Origin: Rhabditophanes sp. KR3021
Lineage: Eukaryota; Nematoda; Chromadorea; Rhabditida; Alloionematidae
Direction: 5' to 3'
Assembly: GCA_963281155.1 (NCBI GenBank)
Contig: CAUJLY010000006.1
Span: 3,720,001-3,784,000 of the forward strand
Length of the DNA: 64,000 nt
Every line of letters begins with the position of its first letter. Position 1 is the first letter of the stretch. The notes below the pieces were generated by a model. That model was not told the origin of the DNA. It saw only the letters and a program-made list of their open reading frames with translations, and searched no databases. Below, in pieces: positions 26,646 through 39,519 of this stretch. Made by a program: the position numbers and the translations under genes.

Positions 26646-28123
26646 ATTTAATATGGAGACTTCTCTTCTAAACACAAAACATGGACTAATCAAGCAGTTT
26701 CATAACTCAAGCCGAATTCGAGATCTTTTATCTCTGAAACAAGTATTCATTACAATACTTAATACGCAAATATATTATTTATATATGAACAATTTACGTA
26801 CTCATATTCGAATCTCATTTAATGTCGCAGGTTTAAAATTAATTAACTTTTAATCCCAACATAATATAGATGCATACATCTTAGCATTATTCTTTAATAG
26901 TATTGTAGTCTCATTATTTTTGTACATATTTTTCTAATATTTTATTTCCATTTTCTGCACTTTAATTTTGATATTAATAAAAACTATTTTAAACAACGTA
27001 ATATTTGATAAGCAAAACATTGGTATTTCAAGTTTAACATTTGGGTTGAATAAAACATCAGATGTGAGGATTTGTATTGCTTAACAACAGTCATCATGCA
27101 ATATAAAATAATAATAACTTTTAATCTTTAATTTAATCGAATTCTGGTATCTGTACAAATAAATAACTATTCATTTTTTAATTTTTATGATGAATATTCA
27201 AAAGGAAATTTTTATGAACATTTAAGGAATTAGTAATGATTATAGCTTGTGAAAATTAATACACTTGTACTATTTAAGTGCTCCGTCATTCAAAGATATA
27301 AATTTGTCATTGGAAAATTTTTTTGTCTGGGGGATCCCCTACTTTCATAGATTTCAATTTTAATTTAGTTTTCCCCCACTTTAGACATTTTCTAATCTGC
27401 CGAAGTGAGGAATATACCGCAAAGTGGAGAAATGCCAACCCTGGTCATTGGTTATTAAACATATTAAAAAATTTGATTTTTTTGCACTCTCAAAACTGTT
27501 ATAAAAATACATTTATAAATTTAAAAAGTCCTGCTTGATTGACTTACTAGACTATCATATCATTTGTACTTTCACACCTTAAACACATTTAATCTCGATT
27601 TTCACGTACACAATTTTGTATAATTTTTATTTTCCCAAGTTGGTATGTACTTTTTACTAAGAATTCAAAAGTTCTATTTATAAAACAAATGATAAGAAAA
27701 GGTTCTTATTAAAAAAATGCGAACTTTATATTTCTAATTAAACTCAAAGTAACAAATATGTTTTCATTAACATGACGTTTCATTTTACAGAAAATATATA
27801 TTTTATTGTTATCGCTACATTTATATACACACGTCTTCGACTTTTACCATAAAAAATACTGTTTTAAATGTTACACAGAAATAAGTATGATGAAGTTTGT
27901 CAACTTAATGGTGTTGGGATTAAATTGAGAAACCTTACTTTGAAATATGACAATTAATATGATATTTTCAAAGAGATCTTATATTTGCTTGGGCTTCGCT
28001 TAAAAGCTTCGATGTTGGTTTATTATTGTTTGTTTGAACTATGGTCAATGTAGTTTTACACTTCGAATTCGACATTGAGTTTCTCCTTAAATAAAGAATC
28101 TATTGAAATTAAAATTATTAAAT
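26646..28123. other. Convergent 3' spacer, 1.5 kb
   Basis: A consensus polyadenylation hexamer AATAAA at 26976-26981 could serve the plus-strand gene ending at 26645. A perfect GC-only-armed palindrome GGGGATCCCC sits at 27330-27339, striking in this base composition. No supported gene. A small extra GPCR exon could lie near 28082 on the minus strand (see the GPCR entry). Confidence 0.5.
26976..26981 (+). terminator. Polyadenylation signal AATAAA
   Basis: AATAAA 331 bases after the stop at 26645, followed by T-rich sequence. Other AT-rich hexamers nearby make this a candidate only. Confidence 0.4.
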
Positions 28124-29246
28124 TTACCTTGTTATTCTTGAAAATAAAGTTGATATTTTTTTATGTAATTTAACTAATTCACGATCAACTTCCGGAATTC
28201 TGAAGGAATATATTAATGGATTCATTAATGTCTTCCCCATCATAAAAGTCAACTGAAGACAACTGAAATAAAAGAGCAGCTTGTAATCTTGAATGGTATT
28301 GACTTTAATGAATGAGCAGTGATAACAAGTTATGGCAAACTGAATCGTCGCCGGAGCCCATCCAATGAAAAATGACGAACATATAAGAACAGTTGTGTAG
28401 ACTGTTCTATTATCACTTTTTGTTTTATTGCTAGCCGATCTGCTTTGGAACTTTTTTCGTTGTTGGCGTAGCAAGTATATCTTAACATAAATTATTAATA
28501 TCAACGAACAAGTACTCTTGAACTAACCATTCGTACATAGCAAAATATGATGATAACAAAAATTAGTACAATTAAAGCTGACACGGAAAGTCTGAATACT
28601 CGAGTTTGGTAAAAATTATTTGGTTCCCAGCAGTTACGGAATCCTTGATTAGAAAATGATGAAGCCAAGATAGTTAAGAATAAGAATGGCATAATCCAGG
28701 CTAACAAACAAGCGAACAAAGCTAAAAATATTATATTGAGGTATCGAAAATGAGTGTGAAAATTACTTTGAATGGTATATTCTCTTCTGTAGTAGGGTTT
28801 TGTTATACCGATATAGTGATGAATGGAAATAATTAACAAATGAAGGGTTCCTGTTATCAAGCCACCAGTCCTAAAAAGCTCCATTGCCAAGGATAAACAA
28901 GGGTCGAAATATATGTCTGGATAATACATGGGAATGTAACTGTTATAGACAAGCGAAGCTGCAACAACACAAGATGTCCACATATCAGATAACGTCAAAG
29001 ACGATATAATTGTTACCGTCGGAGTTCTGACTTTTGTGGATATTAAAGCCACAATGACAACAGCATTAGCCATAACTCCTAATATACATAAACATAAAAA
29101 GATGGGAACTGCGATGCGATAATTCTAAAAGAACAATTTGAGATTAACTCATGTTGACATATATCAAGCACAACACTTCACATCTATTTGCTAAGACCTA
29201 CCTGTAGTGCCAATTCTTGAATTTCTTCACTTATATTCTTAGACAT
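28124..29246 (-). CDS. Rhodopsin-class (family A) orphan GPCR
   Basis: Three exons: 29246-29202 (ATG, 15 codons), 29124-28528, 28480-28124, giving 332 aa. The two introns are 77 and 47 bp (the second has a GTTAGT donor and a TTAAG acceptor). The N-terminus is a 14-15 residue extracellular stub, then TM1 (IFLCLCILGVMANAVVIVAL). TM3 ends in HHYIGITKP where most family A receptors have DRY. TM6 carries FIGWAP in place of FxxCWxP, and TM7 ends NPLIYSF, the NPxxY motif. An LSDMW string in TM2 replaces LAxAD. This pattern matches a family of poorly studied nematode/arthropod receptors of the F59D12.1 type, as I remember it; the ligand is unknown. The frame closes with TAA at 28124, but AAG|GTAAAT just before it is a fair donor, and splicing to a TTTAAG acceptor near 28083 would give a slightly different C-terminus. 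Confidence 0.85.
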
Positions 29247-31287
29247 GTTTAAGAAATGATGCGATGTTTAATTAGGTAATGATAAATAAATATTGTTGTA
29301 GAAGAAACAAGAATGTTGGCGAGTTAGAATAAAAACACCGTAATTAGTTTGTCTCCTTATATGGATTTAGATAAAATAAACCTAAATAAATATTACATAA
29401 TTTGTAAATGAATATACTAGATTTTTAACACCCTTAAAATGTACATTTGATAATATTGTATATTTGAGTAATGTCAATTGCTTATCTTTATTTGTGGCCT
29501 TTTTCTATGAAAGGAGCTACCCTTTTCTTGAAGCTTAAAAATGAACTATAAATGAATATAATTTAAACACACACTCATTTGCTTCTAGATTAGCCTTCTT
29601 CATCTCTCAGGGTGGCAAAAAGTCTCCTATAGAATTATTTGTCATCTTGTGTCAAATTTCCGTTGTTGCGCTTTTTAGTTGAATTTTAAAGGCGTATTTT
29701 AACTCAAAGTTTCATATGTATATATTTAATCAAAAAAAACATAACAAATATTTTGGTGATGATGGGATGAACCTATATTAAAAATATGTAATGGCTAATG
29801 AAAATGTATACATCTTTGCATTGTAACAAACAATAAATGGAAATGGCGAAATGATTTTTGAAAAAGGTAGCATTTACAAAAAGGTGTAATTTGAATGATA
29901 CCATTCATTGAACAAATAAAATATTATATTTTGCATGTTTCACATATTCTAACATTCAAAATTATTCCAAAGCCTCATTTTAAAAAGCTGGAGGTATAAA
30001 TGTTTAGATCAAAAAAGCTTAATTAAAGGGGTAATATGATTTTTTTGAATTGAAGTAAAAGAAGGCGTTAAGTACATGGTTAATTAAATGAAAGGGAAAC
30101 GAAAATATAAGTTCATTAACTTCAAAAACTGATAGGTAATCGGGCAAATTTTGGACAAAAAGTATAATCGACTCTATACAACAACGAAAAATTAATCAAA
30201 TTTCTGGCATAAGATTTGACATCAGTCGTGCATACAAAAAAGAAAAATTCTTGTGCTTTAAGGGTTTCATGCTGTTTATTACTCATTAAATTTTCATTTA
30301 TCAACATCTTTTTTGAATAAAAAAGAGTAGGGGCATTGAGTAGAATGATATCGTGCAGAATAAGAAACTTTCTTCCTATTAACAAAATTAAATTTCACAT
30401 TGTTCAAAAAAATTATTAAAAATGGTTAAGAATGTGTTATAATAGTTGGTAATAAAAAAAGCAGAGATGGAAAAAATTAAATATTTATGACATTGTTCAA
30501 TCAAATATTTAAACAGATAAGGGCATCCAAAACATACAACAACTCATAATACAAACCGTAAAGGTTATTAAAAGGCTTTTGTTATTTCCAAAAAATGACT
30601 TATGTTATGTTTTTAAAAAAGGAAAAGGCAAGTAAATAAATTGTTTCAATATGCAAAAAGTGGCTACATGTTTTACACTTTGGAGATTCAAAGTCTAGTG
30701 GTTGTCCGTAGTTAACACTTGTTGGAAAAATAACAAGTATAATAATGATGTAAACATCATGGGTAGCAGCAGTTACACTTTGTGGTTTCAGAATTAAGCT
30801 TTAATTAAAGGCTAATTGATAAAGAAAAAATGATATATATCTTAATAAATACATCAAAATCCATGTTCAATTTTATGCGATATGTTTATTTCTGTCTACA
30901 TTAATGGTAGAAAGCAAGAAACCGTTTTATTTGATAATAAATATATCATCGAGCTCAAATAAACACATTACATTTGGTTTGAACTTCGATATAAATATAT
31001 GTCTATTATGTTGTAAGGAAGTATTGAAACTAGAAAAAGATTAAAGAGGTATGGATAGACATTTGATATCTGTATGTTGAATTAAAATTTGAATGGAAAT
31101 AAAAACATACTTTTTTGATTGCTAAAAAATTAGAATGAATGTAATCAGAGGAAGATTAAATGGCTAAAAATGATATAAATACTAATTGTGTAGACGAAAG
31201 TAGTTCCAGCTAGTGATTAAAAGGACCACCGTGAAAAGTTTCAAAATAATTATTAATTCTAATATTGGACCCTGACCGCGCTGGCCA

Positions 31288-31299
31288 TTAATGATCATA
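31288..31299 (+). repeat. TTAATGATCATA, copy 3 of 3
   Basis: Exact match to 3989-4000 and 8488-8499. Here it sits in a cluster of further ATTA/TAAT cores (31284-31330) next to a locally GC-rich string, which makes it look more like a regulatory element than chance. Confidence 0.4.
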
Positions 31300-32168
31300 T
31301 CGTCATTAGCTCGTTAATAAATGGTTAATAGATGTTTAATGAAAATGTTTGTAGGCCCTTTTAAGTGAGAGTGATAAATTGCGGCAAAAAAAGTCAACAC
31401 AAATAGTTAATAGGCATTTTTTGAGCCTATAGAGTACATTAATGCTTAAAGCTAGTACAAAAGATTTAGAAGATGCCTCGGTTTCTTTAATATTTTTTGT
31501 AGCTGCGTGACAAAACGTCATTATTGGCATCGTTTTTTAGTGTCCGATGGGTAATAAATATACATGTATAGGAACTGAATACACGCTCGAATGACAATTT
31601 TAGTTTCAGATTCAACTAAATTATTAATTTTATTGGTATAAAAATGCAAATAAATGTATGGTAAATCAGATTTGCAACTTCAACTTATATTTTATTCCTG
31701 GTTAAAAATAAATGTCTTCAGACTTTTAGTAGACTATTAATTCAAATTACAGGGATTAGTACATACTCAGGGAAGATAAAAATACGAATTTTCTCAAAAT
31801 ACCATATTAATATTCTTAAATTATAAAATAAACTAAAAGCATCAATGCAAAGCTTTAAATAGGTGTTTGGATGTGTACTTCAATATTAGATGAATGTATT
31901 AAGGTTGTTTAATGATAAATGTTATCTTATTCCCTGAAATCTTCTCAACAAATTTGAATACATAATATTTACAAAGTCATTTCAAAAAAAACTTTATTTT
32001 TTGAAGTTTTAAATCTTTCATATTTCTTTGTCCAGACTTAAAACAAAGATATATATCTTTTTTTATTTCCGGAGTATATTTATATTTTGGCAAAAATGCA
32101 AGGCAGCAGTGATGTTCCAACTTAAGATACAAAGTATTAATTATAATATGGTTTTTACAAAAACAACG

Positions 32169-32186
32169 ATAAAATGATATCGTTAT
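32169..32186 (-). repeat. ATAACGATATCATTTTAT, dispersed motif copy 2 of 3
   Basis: On the minus strand this matches 52666-52683 over 18 bases and 9499-9512 over the core 14. Non-coding, between the GPCR and the first channel gene. Confidence 0.45.
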
Positions 32187-34462
32187 ATCAATCAGTATAA
32201 AAAAAGTGACAGAAAAAATTTCAAAATAAAAATAAGACTAATTTAAATAAAAATATGTATCCTCCTAGGGGAGCAGGTGCTTGAATATTGATAAGCTTAT
32301 TATGCAAAGATTATGTAGTATAAAAATGTTTAGGTTAAATCTAAAAAACTATTTAGCGTTAATCATAATGAAGATTGCATTACGTGAAATTTAATTAATA
32401 GAGGTGAAAAAACAAATGACAAAATATTTTGCTCACAGCCATCATATACTCCAATACTACCTTTTACAAACACTTCAAATCATCTCCGCTTTTAAATCTT
32501 CTTCAAAAGCTATCAGAGCTACTTCTTATGTTTGTTCATTTTTGTGATGCAATTCTGTCATCACTCACTCCAAGTTTATTAACGGTGATTGAGAAAAACA
32601 TTCAAAATTTGGGTTATATTTTGATTTATTTTGGTGTAAATGTATGCATTTCCTAAGACATAAGTTGTTGTTTGTGTTTGAAAAAAGAATTAAAATAAGT
32701 CTTGACTCCCAAAAAATTTGTTTTTCCTAATTAACATGCTGAACCTCAATTAATTGCATTTGTTGTTCCTAAAATAACTTGTCTAAAAGTGTAGGCTAGA
32801 CCCTTTATACAAAACAAATTATGTAATTTAAAATTAATTACTTATTTTTATTGAAATATTAAATTAATTGTTGTTGATTAAAAAGATGTAAATATGTTTG
32901 TGTAGGATTGATTAAAAATCATGTTTAAATAATTTAATCAAATACCTCTAATGAAACAATACTGTCAATAATTTATAATAATTCTGTGCCAAAACATGCT
33001 TATTTTGAAGGATACCAAATTGCATATAAATCACCGGATGCTTTTATAAATAATAAATATAACTAAACCAACAAATTCAATATGTGAGATCAATCTTTTG
33101 CTTATATTAATAATTAATTGCTTTGTTGCACTCATTTCCGCCTCATAATACATTGTTGGTAAACAAAGACGTCATTAAGTTTTTAAAAAAACATGCTTCC
33201 TAATACCAATAAAAGAATAGAAGAGTATGATTGCCACGCTCATCATAATATACGAGCCTCTTTTTAGCATAATTTTTTTAAGTTTCTTACATTTGAAATG
33301 TTGAAAGTTAGTATGTTGCCAAACTTTTTCGTTTAGTTTACCATTTTAAATAATCATCTTTTTAACGGGGTTAAAACGGCCATTCATGAATAATACTCCT
33401 CAAGTTAATGTGTTTGTCTGTGTTTTGTTTAGGAAAAGTTTGTTATATCAAGTTGTAAAAACCAAAATTACAATTTAATATGACTTCCTTTTGGAACTCA
33501 ATTTCAATTAGTAATTGAGAGTACATTTAGTTTATTATATAACTACTGCCCACCATTATCAAGAGTCCCTTTTTATTTAAACAACCTAAAAATTAATCTT
33601 CCAAATGACATACGGATCTCTGATGGGTCTTTTTTGCAATAGGTCTGAAACTTTAAACTAAAAATACCACTCGGTAGTCTCCTTTACGACAAATATACTT
33701 TTATTTTATGAATCTAAATTTGTACTTAAGCTTTATATTTGACATTTTTGATATTCAAATGCATTTTGACCACACTTCTTAGCCTACTTTTCGATTCATC
33801 CTATGAAACATATATAATACTGACGCACCAAAGAGTGTTCAAAATGTGCTATTCATAATCAAATGATATGCATATACATCTATTTTAAAATTTATACCAC
33901 TTCCGAAGGCTTGACAATGACTTATAATTAATCATCTCTCAGAGCAGGTATAGTATTTAGGAGTTCTTTTTGGAGTTAATACATTTATAAGCCATGCTTT
34001 AGTAATATGCAATATTTTTGCCACACTTTCCTTCAAAACACACCAATTTGAGTGATGATTTAGAGTTAATTTAATCACCTTGCATTTTTCACTCTTCATA
34101 TCGAATTGAATTTAAGCTTTACATTAAATTTAAAGGCCCCCTTGCAGTGCCACATTTTTATGAACCATTGTCCTCTTAGTTTAACATAACCGAAAGTCCT
34201 CTATTCAATTGATATTTGTTCATAATTTTTGTACTACACTTTATATTCTATTAATTTCAACTTATTATTGGATTCTTTTTTAATATAGAATCTATTTTTT
34301 ATTACATCTAAATATATGATTTGAAACTATAATTGCCTTCAATCATATTTTGATTTGTTCTTTTCGATAGCGTTGTTTTGAAATAAACTACTACAGATAT
34401 CATTATAAAATATTTTTGCTAATCACTATCAAATTGTAGAAATATCAGCATTATTGTTAGAT

Positions 34463-36821
34463 ATGGCCTTTTTGTTTAAATGCTTTTATTTTCTATCAAG
34501 CATCTGGTTGTGGTCTTTGACATTATTCTTACTGGTAAATGGTGATACAGAAAATAAAGATTTAAAGAGTTGGAAAAAGACTCCTACGCAATTGAGACTA
34601 GTTGCCGACCTCTTGGATAAGTATGATTCGAAATCAAAACCTACATGGGATAATGATAGTCCTGTAAATGTAACTTTTAGCATGGATTTGTATCAAATAT
34701 TAGAACTGGTATGTTGTTTATTTTAATCTCAAGATTAGACCAACTCCATCAACTCATAAAATAACCATTTTACGATTAATTTAGAATGAGCCTCAACAAT
34801 ATGTGCTTCTTAATGCATGGATAATTGAGGTAATTTGATTGAATATAGTGAACTCATTTTAAACTCTTTATTTTATTAATATTTTAGAGTTGGTATGATG
34901 AGTTTCTTTACTGGAACAGGGATAGTTATGATAATATAAGTGAAATTAGGTTGCCTCATGCAAATATCTGGCTACCTGACACCACTCTTTATAATAGTTT
35001 GGTGATGAAGGATGATGACACGAGAAGATTATTAAATGCAAAACTTACTACGGATCCAAGTAGAAACTCTACACATGTTGAACTTTTGTATCCAACCATT
35101 TATAAATATTCTTGTTTATTGGTAAATTTGAAACAGTCATTTTAATAAGTAATATTTAAAAACAGAAAAGACTTAAAAATAGATTGCAAAATAATTGACA
35201 ATTAAAATTTTGTTTTAGGATTTGCGCTATTTTCCCTTTGATATTCAAGTATGTACGATGGTTTTCTCTAGCTGGACGTATGATAAAAATGGCATAGATT
35301 ATTATCCTAAGAGCTTGAGCATTGGAACCACTAATTATATTGAAAATGAAGGTTGGTATTTGATTAAAACGGTCGCCAAAAGGATTGAAAAACAATACAA
35401 ATGTTGCCCTAATAAATATGCCATTTTAAAATTTACCATTTATCTTAGAAGAAAGCCTCTTTTTTACTTAGTGAATTTAATTATTCCGACGGCAATTATT
35501 ACTCTCATTGCCATTGTTGGCTTCTTTACGTAAGTGCATGTAATAAAGGCTAATTTTAATAAATCACTTTAGAACTTCTTCTGCTAGTGGTGAAAGGGCA
35601 GAAAAAGTATCACTGGGAATTACGACCTTACTGTCGATGTCTATTCTGATGTTGATGGTAAGCGATCAAATGCCAACTACAAGTACATTCATTCCCTTAA
35701 TTGGTTGGTTTATTCTGGGCATGATAGTTGTAATTTCAATGGGTACTCTGGCCTCTAGTGTCATTATCACAATTCAAAAACATGGGAAGCACGGTGACCG
35801 ATTGTCAAAAAGAGCTGTTCAAATTGTTTCATTTTTGGCCCATATCTCATGTACTTATGTGCCAATACACCTTCAAACAGGAACTAAAGTAATGTTTAGT
35901 AATGTTTTGTCTAGCTATATTTGGGGGCTGCTTTATATGCGCCGTAAAGAGATACATAGTAAACTCTTTTCTGCATTAATTATCGGTATTTAAAATTATT
36001 TATTAATATAGGAATTTGATGAAGTTCCACGTCCATCATCATTTCAATATCCCTCGAGGTTATCGAGAAAGCTGTCTTCCTTTAACAAATTATTCGAGGA
36101 AAGTTCCTTTTGTGAATATACGACCAAACAAGCTGATAAAGATAGTAAAAAAATATCAAAGCTACACATATGTCCTGATGTTGAAAATAAGAACCTTGAG
36201 GATGAATGTCATTGTTCGCCCACAAATTACGCTTATGCCGGTATGTATTGAATACTCCCTTTCGTGTTGTTTTGTTATGACTTGTCGATGTTTTCGCCGT
36301 CAAAGCCTCTTTATTAATAATGCATACTTACCAAAAATTTTGTCTCTTTTTAGGTGTTTCTAATGCCACAACTCTTGCTGAAGTGGCCCAGGCTAATTTG
36401 GAACAATATTTAGATCCACTTAATTTGCCATATCATGATGAAGAGGAACATTTGACAGGTTCGGAGGCTGATACTGTATCTCAAACAGTTTCAACATCAT
36501 CAAATCGAAAATTCAAAAATACACAGAAAAGAGTCAATTCCTTTAAAATTCCGCAAATTGATAATTTCACCAGTTAGTCCTTAATTATATTAAAACAGTT
36601 TCTAAATGATACACTTTCTTTCAGAAAACATTAAACTTTGCCGCAAATTAGCTGTTAAAGAATACGATTGGTTTGCAACGGTCGTTGAAAGATGTTGTTT
36701 TTTCGGTTTTGTCTTTGTCTTTATATCTATTACAGTCGGTTTAAATGCCGTTGGTTATTTCTTTTGGACTAAGGAATGTGAAAATATACGAAATGCTGAC
36801 CAAAATTTGGATGATATTTAA
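34463..36821 (+). CDS. Nicotinic acetylcholine receptor-like subunit A (alpha-type)
   Basis: Eight exons: 34463-34708, 34785-34829, 34888-35121, 35219-35529, 35573-35888, 36012-36240, 36354-36572, 36625-36821; frame kept throughout, 598 aa. A signal peptide (ending near VNG) is followed by the ligand-binding domain with NAWIIESWYDE and IWLPDTTLYNS. The Cys loop is C173-C187 with the canonical 13 residues between. Vicinal cysteines in YKCC at 237-238 mark an alpha-type subunit, able to form the principal agonist face. M1 begins about residue 258; M2 has the cation-channel pattern with Glu at the intracellular ring (GERAEKVSLGI) and ends SDQMPTT. A long M3-M4 loop spans exons 5-7 and M4 is in exon 8. 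It resembles the DEG-3/ACR-type receptors of nematodes. Starts at the ATG at 34463, the first giving a signal peptide. The exon 5 donor (AAA|GTAATG) is the least certain join. Paralogue of the next gene. Confidence 0.85.
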
Positions 36822-37734
36822 TGCCCTTTTAGCATATTATAGTGTTCAGTTTAATCTCTTTGATTTTACATTATCCACACTTTCCCTCACATTTATTTAC
36901 ATCTTTTCCGTTTTCTACACTTCTGTATTTGTTTCATTATTTAGCCTCTGGCTTCATAAAACCTTCATAATACCACTTCAATCAAATTTTGTGACAATTT
37001 CATATTTTTACTATTTAGACTTTAATCATCCATTCAAAAGTACAAAATTTGTTTGAAACATATCAGCTGTACCCATTAATTTATAAGACTCATTTATATT
37101 TACTATTCATGAAAAGTGACATTTTTTCTAAAATCAGACAAAAAATAGAGGTATACTTACAAAGTTGTCACAGTCTTACAAATTAATTTCAGTTCGTTTC
37201 TCAAATCGTCTTATTAACATTATCATTCTCATAAATAAGCAACGAATACTACTCTATATGTACTTTATTTTTTGATTAACAGACAGGTTTTGGTTATTCA
37301 TTGATAATCAAACATATATACTATATTGTCCATTGAATCACATACCAAAAGATATTTTTTAACTTTGAATTGATATGCCCATATAATGTATCGCGATATT
37401 TAAACATAGTTCAGTTACATTTTATTGAAAAGTATAAAATGTTCGTTAACTTTTAAATAATTCTTTCATGCATTCTTTATTGTCCTATTATATATACATC
37501 CTTTAACAACTAAATTTTCTGAATACTTTTCATTTATTAAAATATGTTCTAGAAGGTATTTATAAATAAATAAATATATGTACGTTGGATCTCCTTACTA
37601 GGGACTATGCAGTGACAATGTGTAACAAATGCGTTATCAACGCTATAACAATATCTACTAACAACGTCTTGTGTTAATTTACTTTTGATTGTTAAAATCG
37701 TGTTATTTAGATTTAACTTTATGTCATAAAGATT
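36822..37734. other. Spacer between the two receptor subunit genes
   Basis: About 0.9 kb of T-rich DNA with no coding exon seen; expected to hold the 3' UTR of subunit A and the promoter of subunit B. Confidence 0.5.
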
Positions 37735-39519
37735 ATGCCGTTAGCGTTGCCAAAAAAACGCCTTAACTTCAGTATTTTGATATTATTATTAACGAAAATT
37801 ATTATCTGCGGGTCTGGTAAGTTAACCTTGCCAGGTCAAAATAAAGTCCATTTAGAAAATACTTTAAATGAAACTGCAATAGAAGTCATTGATCATGATG
37901 AAGAGTACCGTGTCTCAAAGAGGGCCTATGAAAATTTACCCAGCATCAGGCTAACAAGAGATTTATTGTCTCCGAAGAGATACGACACCCGAATAAGGCC
38001 GGTTACAAATCACTCTAAATCCTTAAAAATTCACATTAGCATGACACTATATCAAATAATAGAAGTAGTAAGTTTGGGTGCTCTAAAATTGATACATTTT
38101 GTAGAACGAACCTGCACAAAGCATAAAATTAAACATTTGGATGGTGCAAAGATGGCACGATGAACTGTTAGCATGGGAGCCTTCTGAATATGAAGGCATC
38201 AAATCAACTATACTGCCATCAACTAGTGTTTGGCTGCCAGATACTTACATCTACAACAGGTAATTGATACAAACAAATATATAATAAATGTTCTGCTTAG
38301 TGTTGTGATGAATAAAGAAGAAACAGAAAGACATATGAACGTCAAGCTCGACACAACCTTTGACGATTCAAAAAAAGGAGCAAACGTAACCTTCCTTTGG
38401 CCTGCCATTTACTCAGTTTCCTGTCGTTTACTTATTCGTTTCTTTCCTTACGACCAACAAAACTGTACTTTAACAATTAGTAGTTGGACAAGTGACAAAT
38501 CGGCCTTAGATTATCATGCTGATTTGAATGTAAATTTAGCCAATTATATTAGAAATGAAGAATGGGATGTAATTGCCTTTAAAACATTTCGTCACGAATA
38601 TAAGTACGCTTGTTGTTTACAACCATGGGTTATTTTACAAGCCTCACTTATACTAAGACGCAAACCACTATATTACATAGTCAACTTAATAATTCCAACG
38701 TCGATTATTACAATTGTGGCCATAACAGGCTTTTTTACCCCTGGCAGTACAAACGACGATAGAACAGAAAAGATAAATTTGGGAATCACAACGTTGTTGG
38801 CTATGAGTATCTTGATGTTAATGGTCAGTGATCAAATGCCAACAACTTCCGAGTTTGTTCCCTTGATAGCCTGGTTTTATTTATTAATTATTATAATAAT
38901 ATCAATCGGAACTTTTTTGACAAGTGTGATCTTAAGTATACATGGTAGAAGACAGTTTGGCAAGTTGCCCAGTAAATGGATTCGTTACTTGTTCTTTACT
39001 AAGCTGATCAAATTTACTTTCTTATCAATATCGTCACAGCTAGTTCAGATTTGGATAGATTTTGATGATCACCCCAAAGATTTGTACTGCAAAAAGAAGA
39101 GAGTTTCATTCCAAGATTTGAGAATAAAAGATACTTCATCAAAGAAAAGCTTATTTGATGAGTGTGAATTTGTAGATAATACGTCTATTCCAATGAGCTC
39201 ACCTTCCACAATTGACAAAGAAAGTAAAGGCAAAGTAATTGACTTTCATAACAAAGCTGTTACGGATACCCTTCAAATTCCAAATGCTTTCATCAAAAAT
39301 AATAACGTATCCGCTCGTAGAACTAGCGCAAATAGCAGAACTATTGCAATCTCCGACATGAAAGTAACAAGGCAAGTAGCCCTAGAGTGGGAACTAATTG
39401 CTGTTATTCTAGACAGAATCTTGTTATTGACCTTTGGAGCCAGTGTAATAATCGTTACATTTGGCATGATGGGTATTGGAAAGCTTGCACAAATGCATTA
39501 TGATTCTCTAGAATATTAA
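37735..39519 (+). CDS. Nicotinic acetylcholine receptor-like subunit B (alpha-type)
   Basis: Three exons: 37735-38067, 38105-38259, 38301-39519, with very short introns (37 and 41 bp), giving 568 aa. A signal peptide runs to about residue 27, followed by an unusually long, charged N-terminal segment before the ligand-binding domain. VWLPDTYIYNS spans the second intron. The Cys loop is C204-C218 (13 residues between), and vicinal cysteines YACC at 267-268 make it alpha-type. M1 is YYIVNLIIPTSIITIVAITG; M2 has DRTEKINLGI with the Glu of cation-selective channels; M4 lies near the C-terminus after a Ser/Lys-rich loop. Exons for everything after loop A are fused into one, unlike subunit A. The first intron of both genes sits at the same place (after YQIIEV / YQILEL, phase 0), showing common descent by tandem duplication. 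Probably forms pentameric cation channels, alone or with other subunits. Confidence 0.88.

Larger units (their letters stand above)
29247..34462. other. 5.2-kb spacer between divergent GPCR and receptor-channel genes
   Basis: Presumably holds the promoters of the minus-strand GPCR and the plus-strand channel. No coding exon supported. G exceeds C on the + strand from about 29.4 to 32.4 kb and C exceeds G from about 32.7 to 34.4 kb. A TAAT/TGAT-rich patch at 31284-31330 includes the third TTAATGATCATA, and 32169-32186 holds the best-conserved copy of the ATAACGATATCATT motif. A TATA-like or initiator element could not be assigned with confidence. Confidence 0.5.
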
